Source: Candidatus Sumerlaeota bacterium (GTDB taxonomy: Bacteria; Sumerlaeota; Sumerlaeia; SLMS01). From it: DNA of 17,464 nt. The DNA lies in contig JADZDZ010000251.1 of assembly GCA_020850785.1 (NCBI GenBank), positions 1 to 17,464 on the forward strand. Direction: 5' to 3'. Under the pieces are notes generated by a model. That model was not told the origin of the DNA. It ran no database searches and was given only the letters and a program-made list of their open reading frames with translations. The translations under genes and the position numbers were made by a program. Position 1 is the stretch's first letter, and each line of letters opens with the position of its first letter. Below, piece by piece: positions 1 through 7,253 of this stretch.

Positions 1-1129
1 ATATTTGGGATGCAGCGGCAAGGTGGCGCTTCGCATCCTCCACGTTGCCACCGTAATACAGCGCGGCCCCCAGAATGTAATGCGTGTACGGTTCGTTGGG
101 GCGCAGTTGAACGTAATCAACGAGAACGTCGGCGGCCTCGCGGAATGCGGCGAGGTGATAGAGCGCGAAGCCGCGCGTGCGTTCCGCGTCGAAATCCTCC
201 GGCTTCCAACTGGCCTGCTGGGGAATGCGCTCGCCCGTGGCGCGACTGGCCAGACAGAGCGCCGCAAGGTACTTCTTGCCCGCCAACAAGTCAGCCGCCC
301 CCTTCGCGTCGCGAACGCTCTGCGGATTGGGGTCTTTTTCGTTCGGATAGGAAAGTTTTGTCGGCGCGTAGGGTGACTTGCGCTCCGCTTCATCCCACGC
401 TTCGAACAGCGGTTGGAAGGCCTCACCATAATCCTTCTCACCAACGAAGCGGGGATCATCGCCCAGACTCAGCGCGCCATTCGTTGGATCATAGCTGACG
501 AGGCGCGGATCAACGCCGGTCATGGCAAATCCCGCGAAGCGGCTCGCGGGCGGACGATCCATCAGGACGCCCGGCAGCGGCATTTCCGCCGTGCCGTCCT
601 GACCAACGCTGACGAGCAACACCCCCGTGTCACGCACCGCGATCCAGCGCACCGGCTCTGCATTCTTGGAGAAGGGATCGGTGGGGGCCGCGACACCGGG
701 CAGCGGAGGCAGCTTGGCGGGATTGCCCGCGCGATCAAGCGCGCTCAGCATCGTTTCGCGTCCCGCAAGATCCGGCATGATTGAGAACTTCTTGTAGTAG
801 GCTTCCACGGCAGGCTTCAGCGCCTTCGCCTCGTCATCCAGCTTCGCATAGAGCGGCGCGGTAACCTTCGCACGCCGCGCGCTCATGTAGTTGTAACGCA
901 CCGATTTCACCCACGGCACCAGAACCGGTGTGAACGCGAGCGGAATTGCCAGTAGCGTCGCAATGCGCGCGCTGGCGGGATGATCGGGGTCCGGACGGAA
1001 CAGCGTGATGAGCGCGAAACCAATGGTTGCCATGATCGGAATCACGCACAGCCATATCAGGCCGAGCTGAAAAAAAATGACGGAAAAAATCGCCGCACCA
1101 AATGCAAAGTAAGGAAGAATTTTTGTCAT
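1..1129 (-). CDS. Membrane protein with T2SS pseudopilin-G-like domain and TPR (C-terminus cut by window edge)
   Basis: Reading the minus strand from the ATG at 1129 gives 376 codons without a stop before the window ends. Residues 5-43 form two adjacent hydrophobic segments and 57-73 a third. Residues about 104-228 resemble the soluble part of GspG-type pseudopilins: an Ala-Tyr-Tyr helix end followed by a Pro (AYYKKFSIMPD, 110-120), DPFS (151-154), a WIAV...LLVSVGQDG strand pair (162-179) and YDPTNG (213-218) before a GD. Residues about 315-376 are helical and TPR-like (FALYHLAAFREAADVLVDYVQLRPNEP). The usual prepilin N-terminal helix and cleavage site are absent, replaced by the membrane segments. 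The start overlaps the stop of the upstream GT-C gene as ATGA (1126-1129), so translation is probably coupled. Function is unknown; a membrane-anchored scaffold is inference. The domain resemblance is by eye and needs a profile search. Confidence 0.8.
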   Translation of the reverse strand, partial: MTKILPYFAFGAAIFSVIFFQLGLIWLCVIPIMATIGFALITLFRPDPDHPASARIATLLAIPLAFTPVLVPWVKSVRYNYMSARRAKVTAPLYAKLDDEAKALKPAVEAYYKKFSIMPDLAGRETMLSALDRAGNPAKLPPLPGVAAPTDPFSKNAEPVRWIAVRDTGVLLVSVGQDGTAEMPLPGVLMDRPPASRFAGFAMTGVDPRLVSYDPTNGALSLGDDPRFVGEKDYGEAFQPLFEAWDEAERKSPYAPTKLSYPNEKDPNPQSVRDAKGAADLLAGKKYLAALCLASRATGERIPQQASWKPEDFDAERTRGFALYHLAAFREAADVLVDYVQLRPNEPYTHYILGAALYYGGNVEDAKRHLAAASQI

Positions 1130-2976
1130 TCGAGGGACCGTACGGGAAAGGTGACTACTGACACGCGAGGAACATCCGAAGCACCGGAATTGTCAAGCGC
1201 CGGGAGGCGGAAACTATCCTGCGCCGTGCCGGGAAAAATCCCCAAAGCGTAGAACCAAGACGGCGTCCTGCCGCTGGTGATGGAGAGCATTGGATGAATT
1301 TCGCGACCGTGCACCAGCAGGGGCGGGAGCGGCGCCGCTGAGGTTGTCTCAACCTGCAGGCACACGTATTGAAAGCGGTCGTCATCGGCGAAGAGCCTTG
1401 CGAAATCCACGCTGTAAGTGCCATCGCTCTCTGCCTCGATAGGAGTCACAGCGGCAGGGTCCGCCTCCAAATCCTGAATGTTCAGGTTGCCGGCATGCAC
1501 GTACGAAATGCGCGCACCCGTGGGAATGTGGATGGCATGAAGTCCCCACTCCGCCTGCGCCCGCCCACGCGACGCACGATAGACCGCCCATTTCGCCTGA
1601 TCCCAAGGGAACAGCTTCGCACCCTCGAAAACGTGCATTCCGTCATGCTCGTAGGTGACGGGGTCCATGCGCTCGTACAAGATCACGTGCGGTTTCCCGC
1701 GGGGGTCATCCGCCTTCGCGAGAAAATCCGCCAGCATGAGGCTGGATTGCTGCGATGCGTGCGTCCATGCACGATCATTCGCAGCGAAGCGAAACGCGGC
1801 GATCACGAGAACCACCGCGAAGGGAATCGCGAAGAACCATCGCGGACGAAGTTCCTCCTGCAACCGCCACAGGAGCCCCGCCGTGAGCGCGATCGGGATC
1901 GCCGCGAAGTAGAGAAGCCGTCCGTTTTCAATTTCCGTGACATGAATCCTCAGCACCGTTCCTGCGGAAGCCACCACGGCGGCACTCAGCGCCAGCACCG
2001 CGACAATGACACCGCGAAGCCGCGCTTTCGGCCATGAGCGCAAGATCAACGCAGCCAGTGACGCCTGAATGCCGACAAACCCAATCGCCACGTGCAGTGA
2101 TGGGAAGAGCGCCGCGAGGGCGACACCCAAATAGTCGCCGAAAAACCAGCGCACAATGCCGGGAACGGCGAGGTGATCCGTCTGTTCCGAATAGCCGCCA
2201 AAGGTGCCAAGGATGATTCGGCGATAGAAAAAAATCCCTGCGGCCGTTGCGAGGGACACACCGATGTTTGTCATCTGCTGGCGGGAAAATGAAATGCCGC
2301 GATTGAAAATGACAATCGTCACCGCAAGCATCAATGGCGTGATGAATCCCGACTCCTTGGAAAGACACGCCAGCGCCGTGATGATCATCATCGTCACGGG
2401 ATGAGCACGCGATGCCGCAGTGGCGATGAATGCCGCGAGCAGCAGAAAAAACGCCGCGAGCAGGTCGGTGCGCCCGCTGACCCAACTGACCGCGCCTGCC
2501 GATGGCGGGAACCAGGCAAATGCCAAACCCGCGAGAATCGGCGCGAGGTCGCTGGCGCGCCACAACGCATGCCGCGTCGCCGCGCGCGCGATGATCACCT
2601 GCATCAGCAGCGCGCACAGCACCGCATTGGCTGCGTGCACCACGGCATTCGTCAGGTGATAGCCCCAGGGGTTTTGGATCGTGAAGATGCTGTCGTTCAT
2701 CCGCCAGACAACGCGCGTGATGGGCCGCAGCCACCCACCATTCCCCCGAGCGCCGGTCAGCCAGTCCCCCGTGAAGGCCCTCCAAACGGAACAGGCACCG
2801 GAAGGCTTCCCATCCAGCATGTTGACATGGCCTGCGACCCAATAATCATCCGCAACGAACTGCTTGGAACCAAGCGTCAGCAGCAGGGGAAGCAGCGCCG
2901 CCAGCGCAACAATCACCGTATAGCCGGGAATGGCAGCCTGCCGACGGTCCGTGGTTTCTCCTGTCATGGGAGTCAT
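1126..2976 (-). CDS. Polytopic GT-C fold membrane protein, TMTC/PMT-like putative glycosyltransferase
   Basis: 616 residues with roughly ten hydrophobic segments up to about residue 395, then a soluble C-terminal domain of about 215 residues. Motifs seen: FVADDYW (40-46), whose acidic pair sits in the first loop after TM1 as expected for the GT-C catalytic Asp; NPWGYHLTNAVVHAANAVL (102-120); AVSWVSGRTDLL (162-173); LSKESG (205-210). This series matches the TMTC-like family of lipid-linked-sugar-dependent mannosyltransferases, where the counterparts read P-x-YH-x2-N-x3-H and W-x-SGR-x-DLL. Known TMTC proteins carry C-terminal TPRs. Here the C-terminal domain has none, but the coupled downstream gene does. 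Predicted role: transfer of a sugar from a polyprenyl-phosphate donor on the outer face of the inner membrane; acceptor unknown. Two nearby ATGs (2976, 2967) are possible starts and neither has a clear Shine-Dalgarno. Confidence 0.8.
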   Translation of the reverse strand: MTPMTGETTDRRQAAIPGYTVIVALAALLPLLLTLGSKQFVADDYWVAGHVNMLDGKPSGACSVWRAFTGDWLTGARGNGGWLRPITRVVWRMNDSIFTIQNPWGYHLTNAVVHAANAVLCALLMQVIIARAATRHALWRASDLAPILAGLAFAWFPPSAGAVSWVSGRTDLLAAFFLLLAAFIATAASRAHPVTMMIITALACLSKESGFITPLMLAVTIVIFNRGISFSRQQMTNIGVSLATAAGIFFYRRIILGTFGGYSEQTDHLAVPGIVRWFFGDYLGVALAALFPSLHVAIGFVGIQASLAALILRSWPKARLRGVIVAVLALSAAVVASAGTVLRIHVTEIENGRLLYFAAIPIALTAGLLWRLQEELRPRWFFAIPFAVVLVIAAFRFAANDRAWTHASQQSSLMLADFLAKADDPRGKPHVILYERMDPVTYEHDGMHVFEGAKLFPWDQAKWAVYRASRGRAQAEWGLHAIHIPTGARISYVHAGNLNIQDLEADPAAVTPIEAESDGTYSVDFARLFADDDRFQYVCLQVETTSAAPLPPLLVHGREIHPMLSITSGRTPSWFYALGIFPGTAQDSFRLPALDNSGASDVPRVSVVTFPVRSLE

Positions 2977-3128
2977 TGCTTGCGCGCGATGCCGGGAAGC
3001 GCAAGGCGACTGAGATTCCCATTCTCTTTCATGGCAATTGACACCTTGCGGGGGGCGTCCAATTTCGTAGAACCCTCGTCCGGCGTGGGGAACGCCGGAA
3101 TTCGACTTTTCACGGGTTTGGGACCAAC
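2977..3128. promoter_or_regulatory. Divergent intergenic region between GT-C gene and pilT
   Basis: These 152 bases separate two divergently transcribed genes and should hold promoters for both. The only clear hexamer is TTGACA at 3038-3043 on the plus strand, a perfect -35 pointing toward pilT. No good -10 follows at 16-18 bases (AATTTC at 3061), so the assignment is weak. The pilT ribosome site is the modest GGGA at 3120-3123. Confidence 0.25.
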
Positions 3129-4223
3129 ATGCCGTTGAACTTCCGCGCGCTCCTTGAGGGAGCCGTCAAAAATAACGCCTCCGACGTTCACATGATGGAG
3201 GACGTGCAGCCATTCTTCCGCATTCGCGGCGACTTGAAGCGCGTTGAAACGCCACCGCTGACGGCGGAGGACATGCGCCAACTGCTCCACGAAACCATGC
3301 CCGAACACCTCAAGGGCGATCTGGAAGCGAACTACCACGTCGATTATTCCTACGAAATCCCCAACGTGGCGCGCTTCCGCGTGGTGGTGTACTTCCAAAC
3401 GGGCAGGCTGTGTTCCGCGTTCCGCAGCATCCCGATGAAGATTCCCACCATCGACGAACTGAAGCATGACAAGGTTGTCGCGCGCATCGCGGAAAACCAC
3501 CGCGGCATGGTGCTCGTCACGGGAATCACCGGCTCCGGCAAATCGACGACGCTGGCATCGATGATCAACCACATCAACACCCACGAGGCGCGGCGCATCA
3601 TCGCCATCGAAGACCCCGTGGAATTTCGCTACACCAACATCAAGTCCCTGATCAGCCAGCGCGAAGTCGGGTCGGACGTCGGCAGTTTCGCGGACGCGCT
3701 CCGTTCCGCGCTGCGTGCCGACCCGGACGTGATCCTTGTTGGTGAAATGCGCGACGTGGAAACCATCCGCATCGCGATCAAGGCAACGGAAACGGGCCAC
3801 CTCGTGTTCTCCACTCTGCACACGCGCGGCGCCGTGCACACCATTCAGCGCATCCTTGGAAACTTCGAACAAAGCGAACACGACATGCTGCGCGACCAGT
3901 TGTCGCTGAACATGCTCGCGGCAATGACGCAGCGCCTGGTGAAGACAGCCGATGGCAAGGGACGTCGCGCCGCCGTGGAAATCATGGTGAATAACGGCGT
4001 CGTGGCAAAACTGATCCGCGAAAACCGCATCGCCGACATTCAGGGTTACATCTCAAGCCGCGAGGAAGGCATGCGCACGATGGATCAGGCGCTCGCGGAC
4101 CTTGTGCGCGCAAAGGAAGTGGCGCTTGAGGAGGCGCAAATCCATTGCAACGATTTCTACGCCCTGAAACGCGCCATTGCCGGCGGCTCCGCATCGGGCG
4201 ACAAGGGCGGCATCATTGGATGA
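3129..4223 (+). CDS. pilT: Type IV pilus twitching motility ATPase, PilT/PilU family
   Basis: 364 residues, the usual PilT length. The hexameric secretion ATPase drives pilus retraction at the cytoplasmic base of the type IV pilus machine. The N-terminal PAS-like domain (1-about 105) contains ASDVHMMED and FRIRGDL. Walker A is GITGSGKST (132-140), the Asp box IIAIEDPVEF (157-166), Walker B VILVGEMRD (201-209) and the His box GHLVFSTLHT (223-232). The C-terminal AAVEIMVNNGVVAKLIRE (281-298) corresponds to the PilT AIRNLIRE motif, but AIRN is replaced by VVAK, so a PilU-like paralogue is possible. The C-terminus ends in a glycine-rich tail. No other pilus gene lies in the window, so this is a stand-alone locus. 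The SDR gene follows 27 bases later on the same strand and may be cotranscribed. Confidence 0.9.
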   Translation: MPLNFRALLEGAVKNNASDVHMMEDVQPFFRIRGDLKRVETPPLTAEDMRQLLHETMPEHLKGDLEANYHVDYSYEIPNVARFRVVVYFQTGRLCSAFRSIPMKIPTIDELKHDKVVARIAENHRGMVLVTGITGSGKSTTLASMINHINTHEARRIIAIEDPVEFRYTNIKSLISQREVGSDVGSFADALRSALRADPDVILVGEMRDVETIRIAIKATETGHLVFSTLHTRGAVHTIQRILGNFEQSEHDMLRDQLSLNMLAAMTQRLVKTADGKGRRAAVEIMVNNGVVAKLIRENRIADIQGYISSREEGMRTMDQALADLVRAKEVALEEAQIHCNDFYALKRAIAGGSASGDKGGIIG

Positions 4224-4250
4224 TGCAGTAGCCGGAATCGGACAGCCTTC

Positions 4251-4991
4251 ATGAGCAAGCACGCCACACTGAATGGAAAGACCGCCTGGATCACCGGCGC
4301 ATCGCGCGGCATCGGGCGCGCGATCGCGGTGGCGCTGGCGCGCGGGGGAGTCACCGTGTGCGCGGGTGCCCGCTCCATCGCGGAATTGCAGCAGCTCTCG
4401 ACTGTGATGAAGAGCGAAGACAAGATCGTCCACCCCCTGGAATTGGACGTCGCTTCGCGCGATAGCGTGGATGCCTTCGCCGAAAAGGCGCTGGAGATCG
4501 CAGGTCCCCCCTCCATCGTTGTGAACAGCGCGGGTTTGGGCATCTGGAAGGACATCGATCAACTGGAACCGGAGGATTTCGACCGCCAGATTGACGTGAA
4601 CCTGAAGGGATCATGGTACGTCGCACGCGCGGCGGTGCCGCACTTGAAGCGGCTGGGGAACGGCCACATCATCAACATCAGTTCCATCGCGGGCCGCGTG
4701 GCGTTCCGGCGCGGAACGGGCTACTGCGCAAGCAAGGCGGGGGTGAATGCCATGAGCGAGGCCCTTGTCCATGAGCTTCGCGATTTCGGAATCAGGGTGA
4801 CGACCATCGCGCCGGGAAGCGTGCAAACGGGATTTCACGCGCAGGCGCTCTCATCAGCGCACCATGGGGACATGGACTGGATGCTGGAGCCGGACACCAT
4901 CGCAAAGGCGGTGCTGCACGTGCTGTCGCTGCCCGACGAAGCGCTGGTGAATTACTACGAAGTCAGGCCGCTCAAACCCGCAAAGAAATGA
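4251..4991 (+). CDS. Short-chain dehydrogenase/reductase (classical SDR)
   Basis: 246 residues, the classical SDR length, forming a single Rossmann domain with NAD(P)-dependent oxidoreductase activity. Cofactor-binding TGASRGIG is at 15-22, NSAG (a variant of NNAG) at 92-95, the helix-4 Asn at 117, catalytic Ser145 in INISSIAG, and Tyr158 and Lys162 in GYCASK. PGSV (188-191) follows strand 6. The Arg41 after the second strand (GARS) suggests NADP preference, which is inference. There is no membrane segment, so it is cytosolic. The substrate cannot be told from the sequence; YciK- or FabG-like reductases are the nearest general types. The start has no strong ribosome site, but the family N-terminus (L-x-GKTAWITGASRGIG) supports it. 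The stop codon lies within the palindrome at 4985-5004. Confidence 0.9.
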   Translation: MSKHATLNGKTAWITGASRGIGRAIAVALARGGVTVCAGARSIAELQQLSTVMKSEDKIVHPLELDVASRDSVDAFAEKALEIAGPPSIVVNSAGLGIWKDIDQLEPEDFDRQIDVNLKGSWYVARAAVPHLKRLGNGHIINISSIAGRVAFRRGTGYCASKAGVNAMSEALVHELRDFGIRVTTIAPGSVQTGFHAQALSSAHHGDMDWMLEPDTIAKAVLHVLSLPDEALVNYYEVRPLKPAKK

Positions 4992-5004
4992 CGATCGTCA
5001 TTTC
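4985..5004. terminator. Perfect 20-bp palindrome between convergent genes, possible bidirectional terminator
   Basis: GAAATGACGATCGTCATTTC is a perfect inverted repeat with no mismatch, centred on CGATCG. It includes the TGA stop of the SDR gene (4989-4991) and ends 9 bases before the stop of the convergent PfkB gene. As RNA it would fold with an 8-bp stem and a GATC loop. Flanking tracts are short: CCCC follows on plus, TTTG on minus. It is therefore not a classical intrinsic terminator. A DNA-binding site is the alternative. Confidence 0.4.
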
Positions 5005-5013
5005 CCCGTAGCG

Positions 5014-6009
5014 TTAGCCAGCCACGCCCGCATCTTCCCCACGCCAGCCACCAGCGATTTTCCTGAGAAATTCATCGTAGGCGTCATGCATCGCCTCGCG
5101 CACGCCGGTGATGCGCGTAAGGGCATCCAACCCCTTCACGCGGCAGTTCAATCCGCTCATCGTTGCAGCGAACAATGCGGAACGAAGGGGATCCTTCGTG
5201 CGCAAATACTCCGCAAGAAAACCCGATGAAAAACAATCGCCGCATCCCGTGGTGTCCACGATGGGCACGTCATCCATGGCGGGAATGCGGACGAAGCGCA
5301 TACGGCCCGCCTCGCGCCACGCCATCGCGCATCCGGCGCCACCCAGCGTGATGTTGACAATGCTGGGGCCTTCCGCCTGAAGAAAACGAAGGGCGCAGTC
5401 GCGAAACTCCCGCTCCGTTTTCGGATGCACGTCCAACAGGCGCTCCACCTCCCACTCATTTGCCTGCACGATGTCCACGTTGCGAAGCCACTGCTCCCAA
5501 TCATTGAAGCGATGACCGGGAACGGGAATGCCATCCTTGCGAAGCTTGCCAAGGTTGTGAAGGTCGAAGTACACAATCCCCTTCACGAACTTCCGCAGCT
5601 TGCGAAGGACGGGAAGCGTCATCTCCGTGCCCGTCAGGAAATTCACGAGCACCGCGTCGCACTGCGCGGCGGGGGCGATGAAGGCCTCATCGTATTGCGG
5701 CGTTGTGACGGTCATGCATTCGCGGCGCGAACTCGGCGTCACGTAGACGAGATCATTGCGATCCGTGCCTGCGGGATTGATGCGCAGGTTGCTTGCGTCA
5801 ATGCGCGGAAACCGCGCGAAGAAACCGGACTCAAGCTGGCGCAGGTGTTCTTCGGAAAGATAGGTGAAGGGAAGAATCGTGTCGGTCGGTTCCGTCGTCG
5901 CTGCAAGGGCGGCAATGTTGTATAGCGTCCCACCGAGCGACTCAAAGACGTCACCGCTGACAGTCCTGATGCGGTCATGCATGAACGCGCCGAAGGTTCC
6001 GATTTTCAT
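5014..6009 (-). CDS. PfkB-family carbohydrate (ribokinase-like) kinase
   Basis: 331 residues from the ATG at 6009. That start overlaps the stop of the upstream gene as ATGA (6006-6009), and the family N-terminus begins there (MKIGTFGAFMHDRI); a longer reading frame to 6159 adds only non-family sequence. The glycine motif SLGGTLYNIAALA (24-36) binds sugar. QANEWEVERL (182-191) matches the PfkB N-x-x-E region that helps bind Mg. The anion-hole and catalytic motif DTTGCGD is at 252-258, with catalytic Asp258; the usual Ala before the last Gly-Asp is Cys256. It phosphorylates a sugar, nucleoside or similar hydroxyl with ATP in the cytosol. The substrate cannot be assigned from sequence. It is cotranscribed with the TIGR02757 gene. 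Family assignment is firm. Confidence 0.85.
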   Translation of the reverse strand: MKIGTFGAFMHDRIRTVSGDVFESLGGTLYNIAALAATTEPTDTILPFTYLSEEHLRQLESGFFARFPRIDASNLRINPAGTDRNDLVYVTPSSRRECMTVTTPQYDEAFIAPAAQCDAVLVNFLTGTEMTLPVLRKLRKFVKGIVYFDLHNLGKLRKDGIPVPGHRFNDWEQWLRNVDIVQANEWEVERLLDVHPKTEREFRDCALRFLQAEGPSIVNITLGGAGCAMAWREAGRMRFVRIPAMDDVPIVDTTGCGDCFSSGFLAEYLRTKDPLRSALFAATMSGLNCRVKGLDALTRITGVREAMHDAYDEFLRKIAGGWRGEDAGVAG

Positions 6010-6863
6010 CGTGTGCGCAATTCCTGGATGCCCGCGCGAATGATGCTGAAATCGTAGCGACAGGGATCGTCCGGCGAGATACGCCTCATGCGACGGGTGA
6101 TCTCCTCTGCGGCGCGCTGGTCGGCCGTGCTGCGGCGCGTAAGGCGCAGCTTGCGGCAAAGGCGCAGCACATGGACATCAACCGGCATCACAAGACGCGA
6201 TGGGGACACGAAGGAAGACCAGATTCCAAGGTCAACACCATCCGCAGGGCGCACCATCCAGCGCAGAAAGAGGTTCATGCGCTTGCACGCGGAACCACCG
6301 GCGGGCGACGTGAGGAGGATGCTCGTGACGGGAGGAAGCGCCTGGGACTTCGCATTGCTGCGCCCCCGCACCGTTAGTGGCGCGATGGGTTGCGATTGAA
6401 TGGCAGCGACAAACTTCGACAGCGCGGGAAGCACGTTGTCCCCTTCCTGATCATCAAGCGACCGCCAGAGATTCCCCAGCGAACCATGCTGGCGCAAGAC
6501 GCTCCCGATCATCGCGAGGAGAACTTCCACGTCAACGGGGCGAACCCAGCGATGATACAGGTTGCCAACGGCGCCGCGCAAATCCTCCGGCGCACGCTCG
6601 CGAAGCCATCGTGCCGGCGACGCACCCATGACGCCGTGAAGCTGATCCAGCACCGCAAGGATCGCCTTGATGTTCCCCGACGCGAAGACTGCGGCGAGGA
6701 GCGCGGCCACCTCGCGGTCCTCATCAGAAACGAAGCGATGCGCAAAATGCAGCGGATCACCGGGAAGAAATTCCGGCCGATGATAGCGGGCATAAAGCTG
6801 CTCGAACAATTCGCGAAGGTCTGCATCGCGCGAGGCTGGCTTACAGGAGGTTCGAAGCGTCAT
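6006..6863 (-). CDS. TIGR02757 / DUF2400 family protein
   Basis: 285 residues, close to the family's usual 250-290. Diagnostic blocks: GDPLHFAHRF...DREVAALLAAVFASGNIKAIL (35-69), SPAGGSACKRMNLFLRWMVR (186-205), DGVDLGIW (208-215), PSRLVMPVDVHVLRLCRKL (221-239) and DPCRYDFSIIRAGI (266-279). No biochemical function is established for the family. Its helical pattern and the L-x-x-P-x-D-x-H-V block recall HhH-GPD DNA glycosylases, a resemblance I infer rather than show. The start at 6863 is odd: a minus-strand terminator T-tract (6866-6872) ends two bases before the ATG, leaving no ribosome-binding site. Either translation starts downstream (TTG at codon 19), or the message reads through the terminator. 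The gene is coupled by ATGA to pfkB. Confidence 0.85.
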   Translation of the reverse strand: MTLRTSCKPASRDADLRELFEQLYARYHRPEFLPGDPLHFAHRFVSDEDREVAALLAAVFASGNIKAILAVLDQLHGVMGASPARWLRERAPEDLRGAVGNLYHRWVRPVDVEVLLAMIGSVLRQHGSLGNLWRSLDDQEGDNVLPALSKFVAAIQSQPIAPLTVRGRSNAKSQALPPVTSILLTSPAGGSACKRMNLFLRWMVRPADGVDLGIWSSFVSPSRLVMPVDVHVLRLCRKLRLTRRSTADQRAAEEITRRMRRISPDDPCRYDFSIIRAGIQELRTR

Positions 6864-6865
6864 GG

Positions 6866-6895
6866 AAAAAAAGAACCCCGCTGTTGAGGGCGGGG
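6866..6895 (-). terminator. Rho-independent terminator of the small membrane-protein gene
   Basis: On the minus strand CCCCGC (6895-6890) pairs perfectly with GCGGGG (6881-6876) across an 8-base loop, followed by TTC and seven T residues (6872-6866). It lies 34 bases past the stop of the gene at 6930-7190 and directly against the ATG of the TIGR02757 gene. Confidence 0.8.
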
Positions 6896-6929
6896 ATTCG
6901 TCGAAGGCAAATGAAAAGCAAAACGCCCG

Positions 6930-7190
6930 TCAGATGTCCGCGTCAGCGATTTCCTTCTCATAGAAGTTTTCATCCTCCTCGCCACCAAGGAAGGACCCAA
7001 AGGTGGAGAGGAAAATCGCCGCGACCAGATTGCCCGCGTTCGGGGGAACCGCTGCGGCAATGGACGTGAAAACAATGCTGGTGCCCAAGGCAAGAACATG
7101 GGCAAGGGGGCTGTGGAGGAAGGTATCGATCATGCACAGAGTGAAAAGGAGGAAGGGATCGCGGTCAAAGGGGAAATTGAGGCCTCCCAT
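6930..7190 (-). CDS. Small hypothetical membrane protein with acidic C-terminus
   Basis: 86 residues from the ATG at 7190. A GTG at 7226 would add 12 residues and the ATG at 7133 would leave 67; none has a clear ribosome site. Two hydrophobic stretches are visible, roughly HSPLAHVLALGTSIVFTSIAA and NLVAAIFLSTFGSFLGG. A strongly acidic tail follows, GGEEDENFYEKEIADADI. I do not recognise the family. Support for a real gene comes from the two membrane-like segments, the charged tail and the strong terminator 34 bases after the stop on the same strand. It is divergent from the secreted-protein gene, with about 60 bases between the chosen starts. Opposite-strand frames here look like shadows. Confidence 0.55.
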   Translation of the reverse strand: MGGLNFPFDRDPFLLFTLCMIDTFLHSPLAHVLALGTSIVFTSIAAAVPPNAGNLVAAIFLSTFGSFLGGEEDENFYEKEIADADI

Positions 7191-7253
7191 TTCGCTTGCG
7201 ATTGGCCCTTTGGCGGGTAGGTTCACTGGTAACAGGTCCGTGGAGGCTTCATG

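Noticed and set aside
2401..3138. Long plus-strand frame of 245 codons opposite the GT-C gene
   Set aside because: It is rich in Arg, Pro, Gln and His with no domain, lies antisense to a clear membrane protein and runs through the intergenic region into pilT. It is a shadow of GC-rich coding sequence.
2973..3881. Minus-strand frame of 302 codons opposite pilT
   Set aside because: Its composition (Val, His, Asp, Gly, Arg-rich) is typical of an antisense frame, and pilT on the other strand has all catalytic motifs.
5014..6159. Longer start for the PfkB kinase at 6159
   Set aside because: The extra 50 residues are Arg/His/Pro-rich and overlap the TIGR02757 gene in another frame. The ATGA-coupled start at 6009 matches the family N-terminus.
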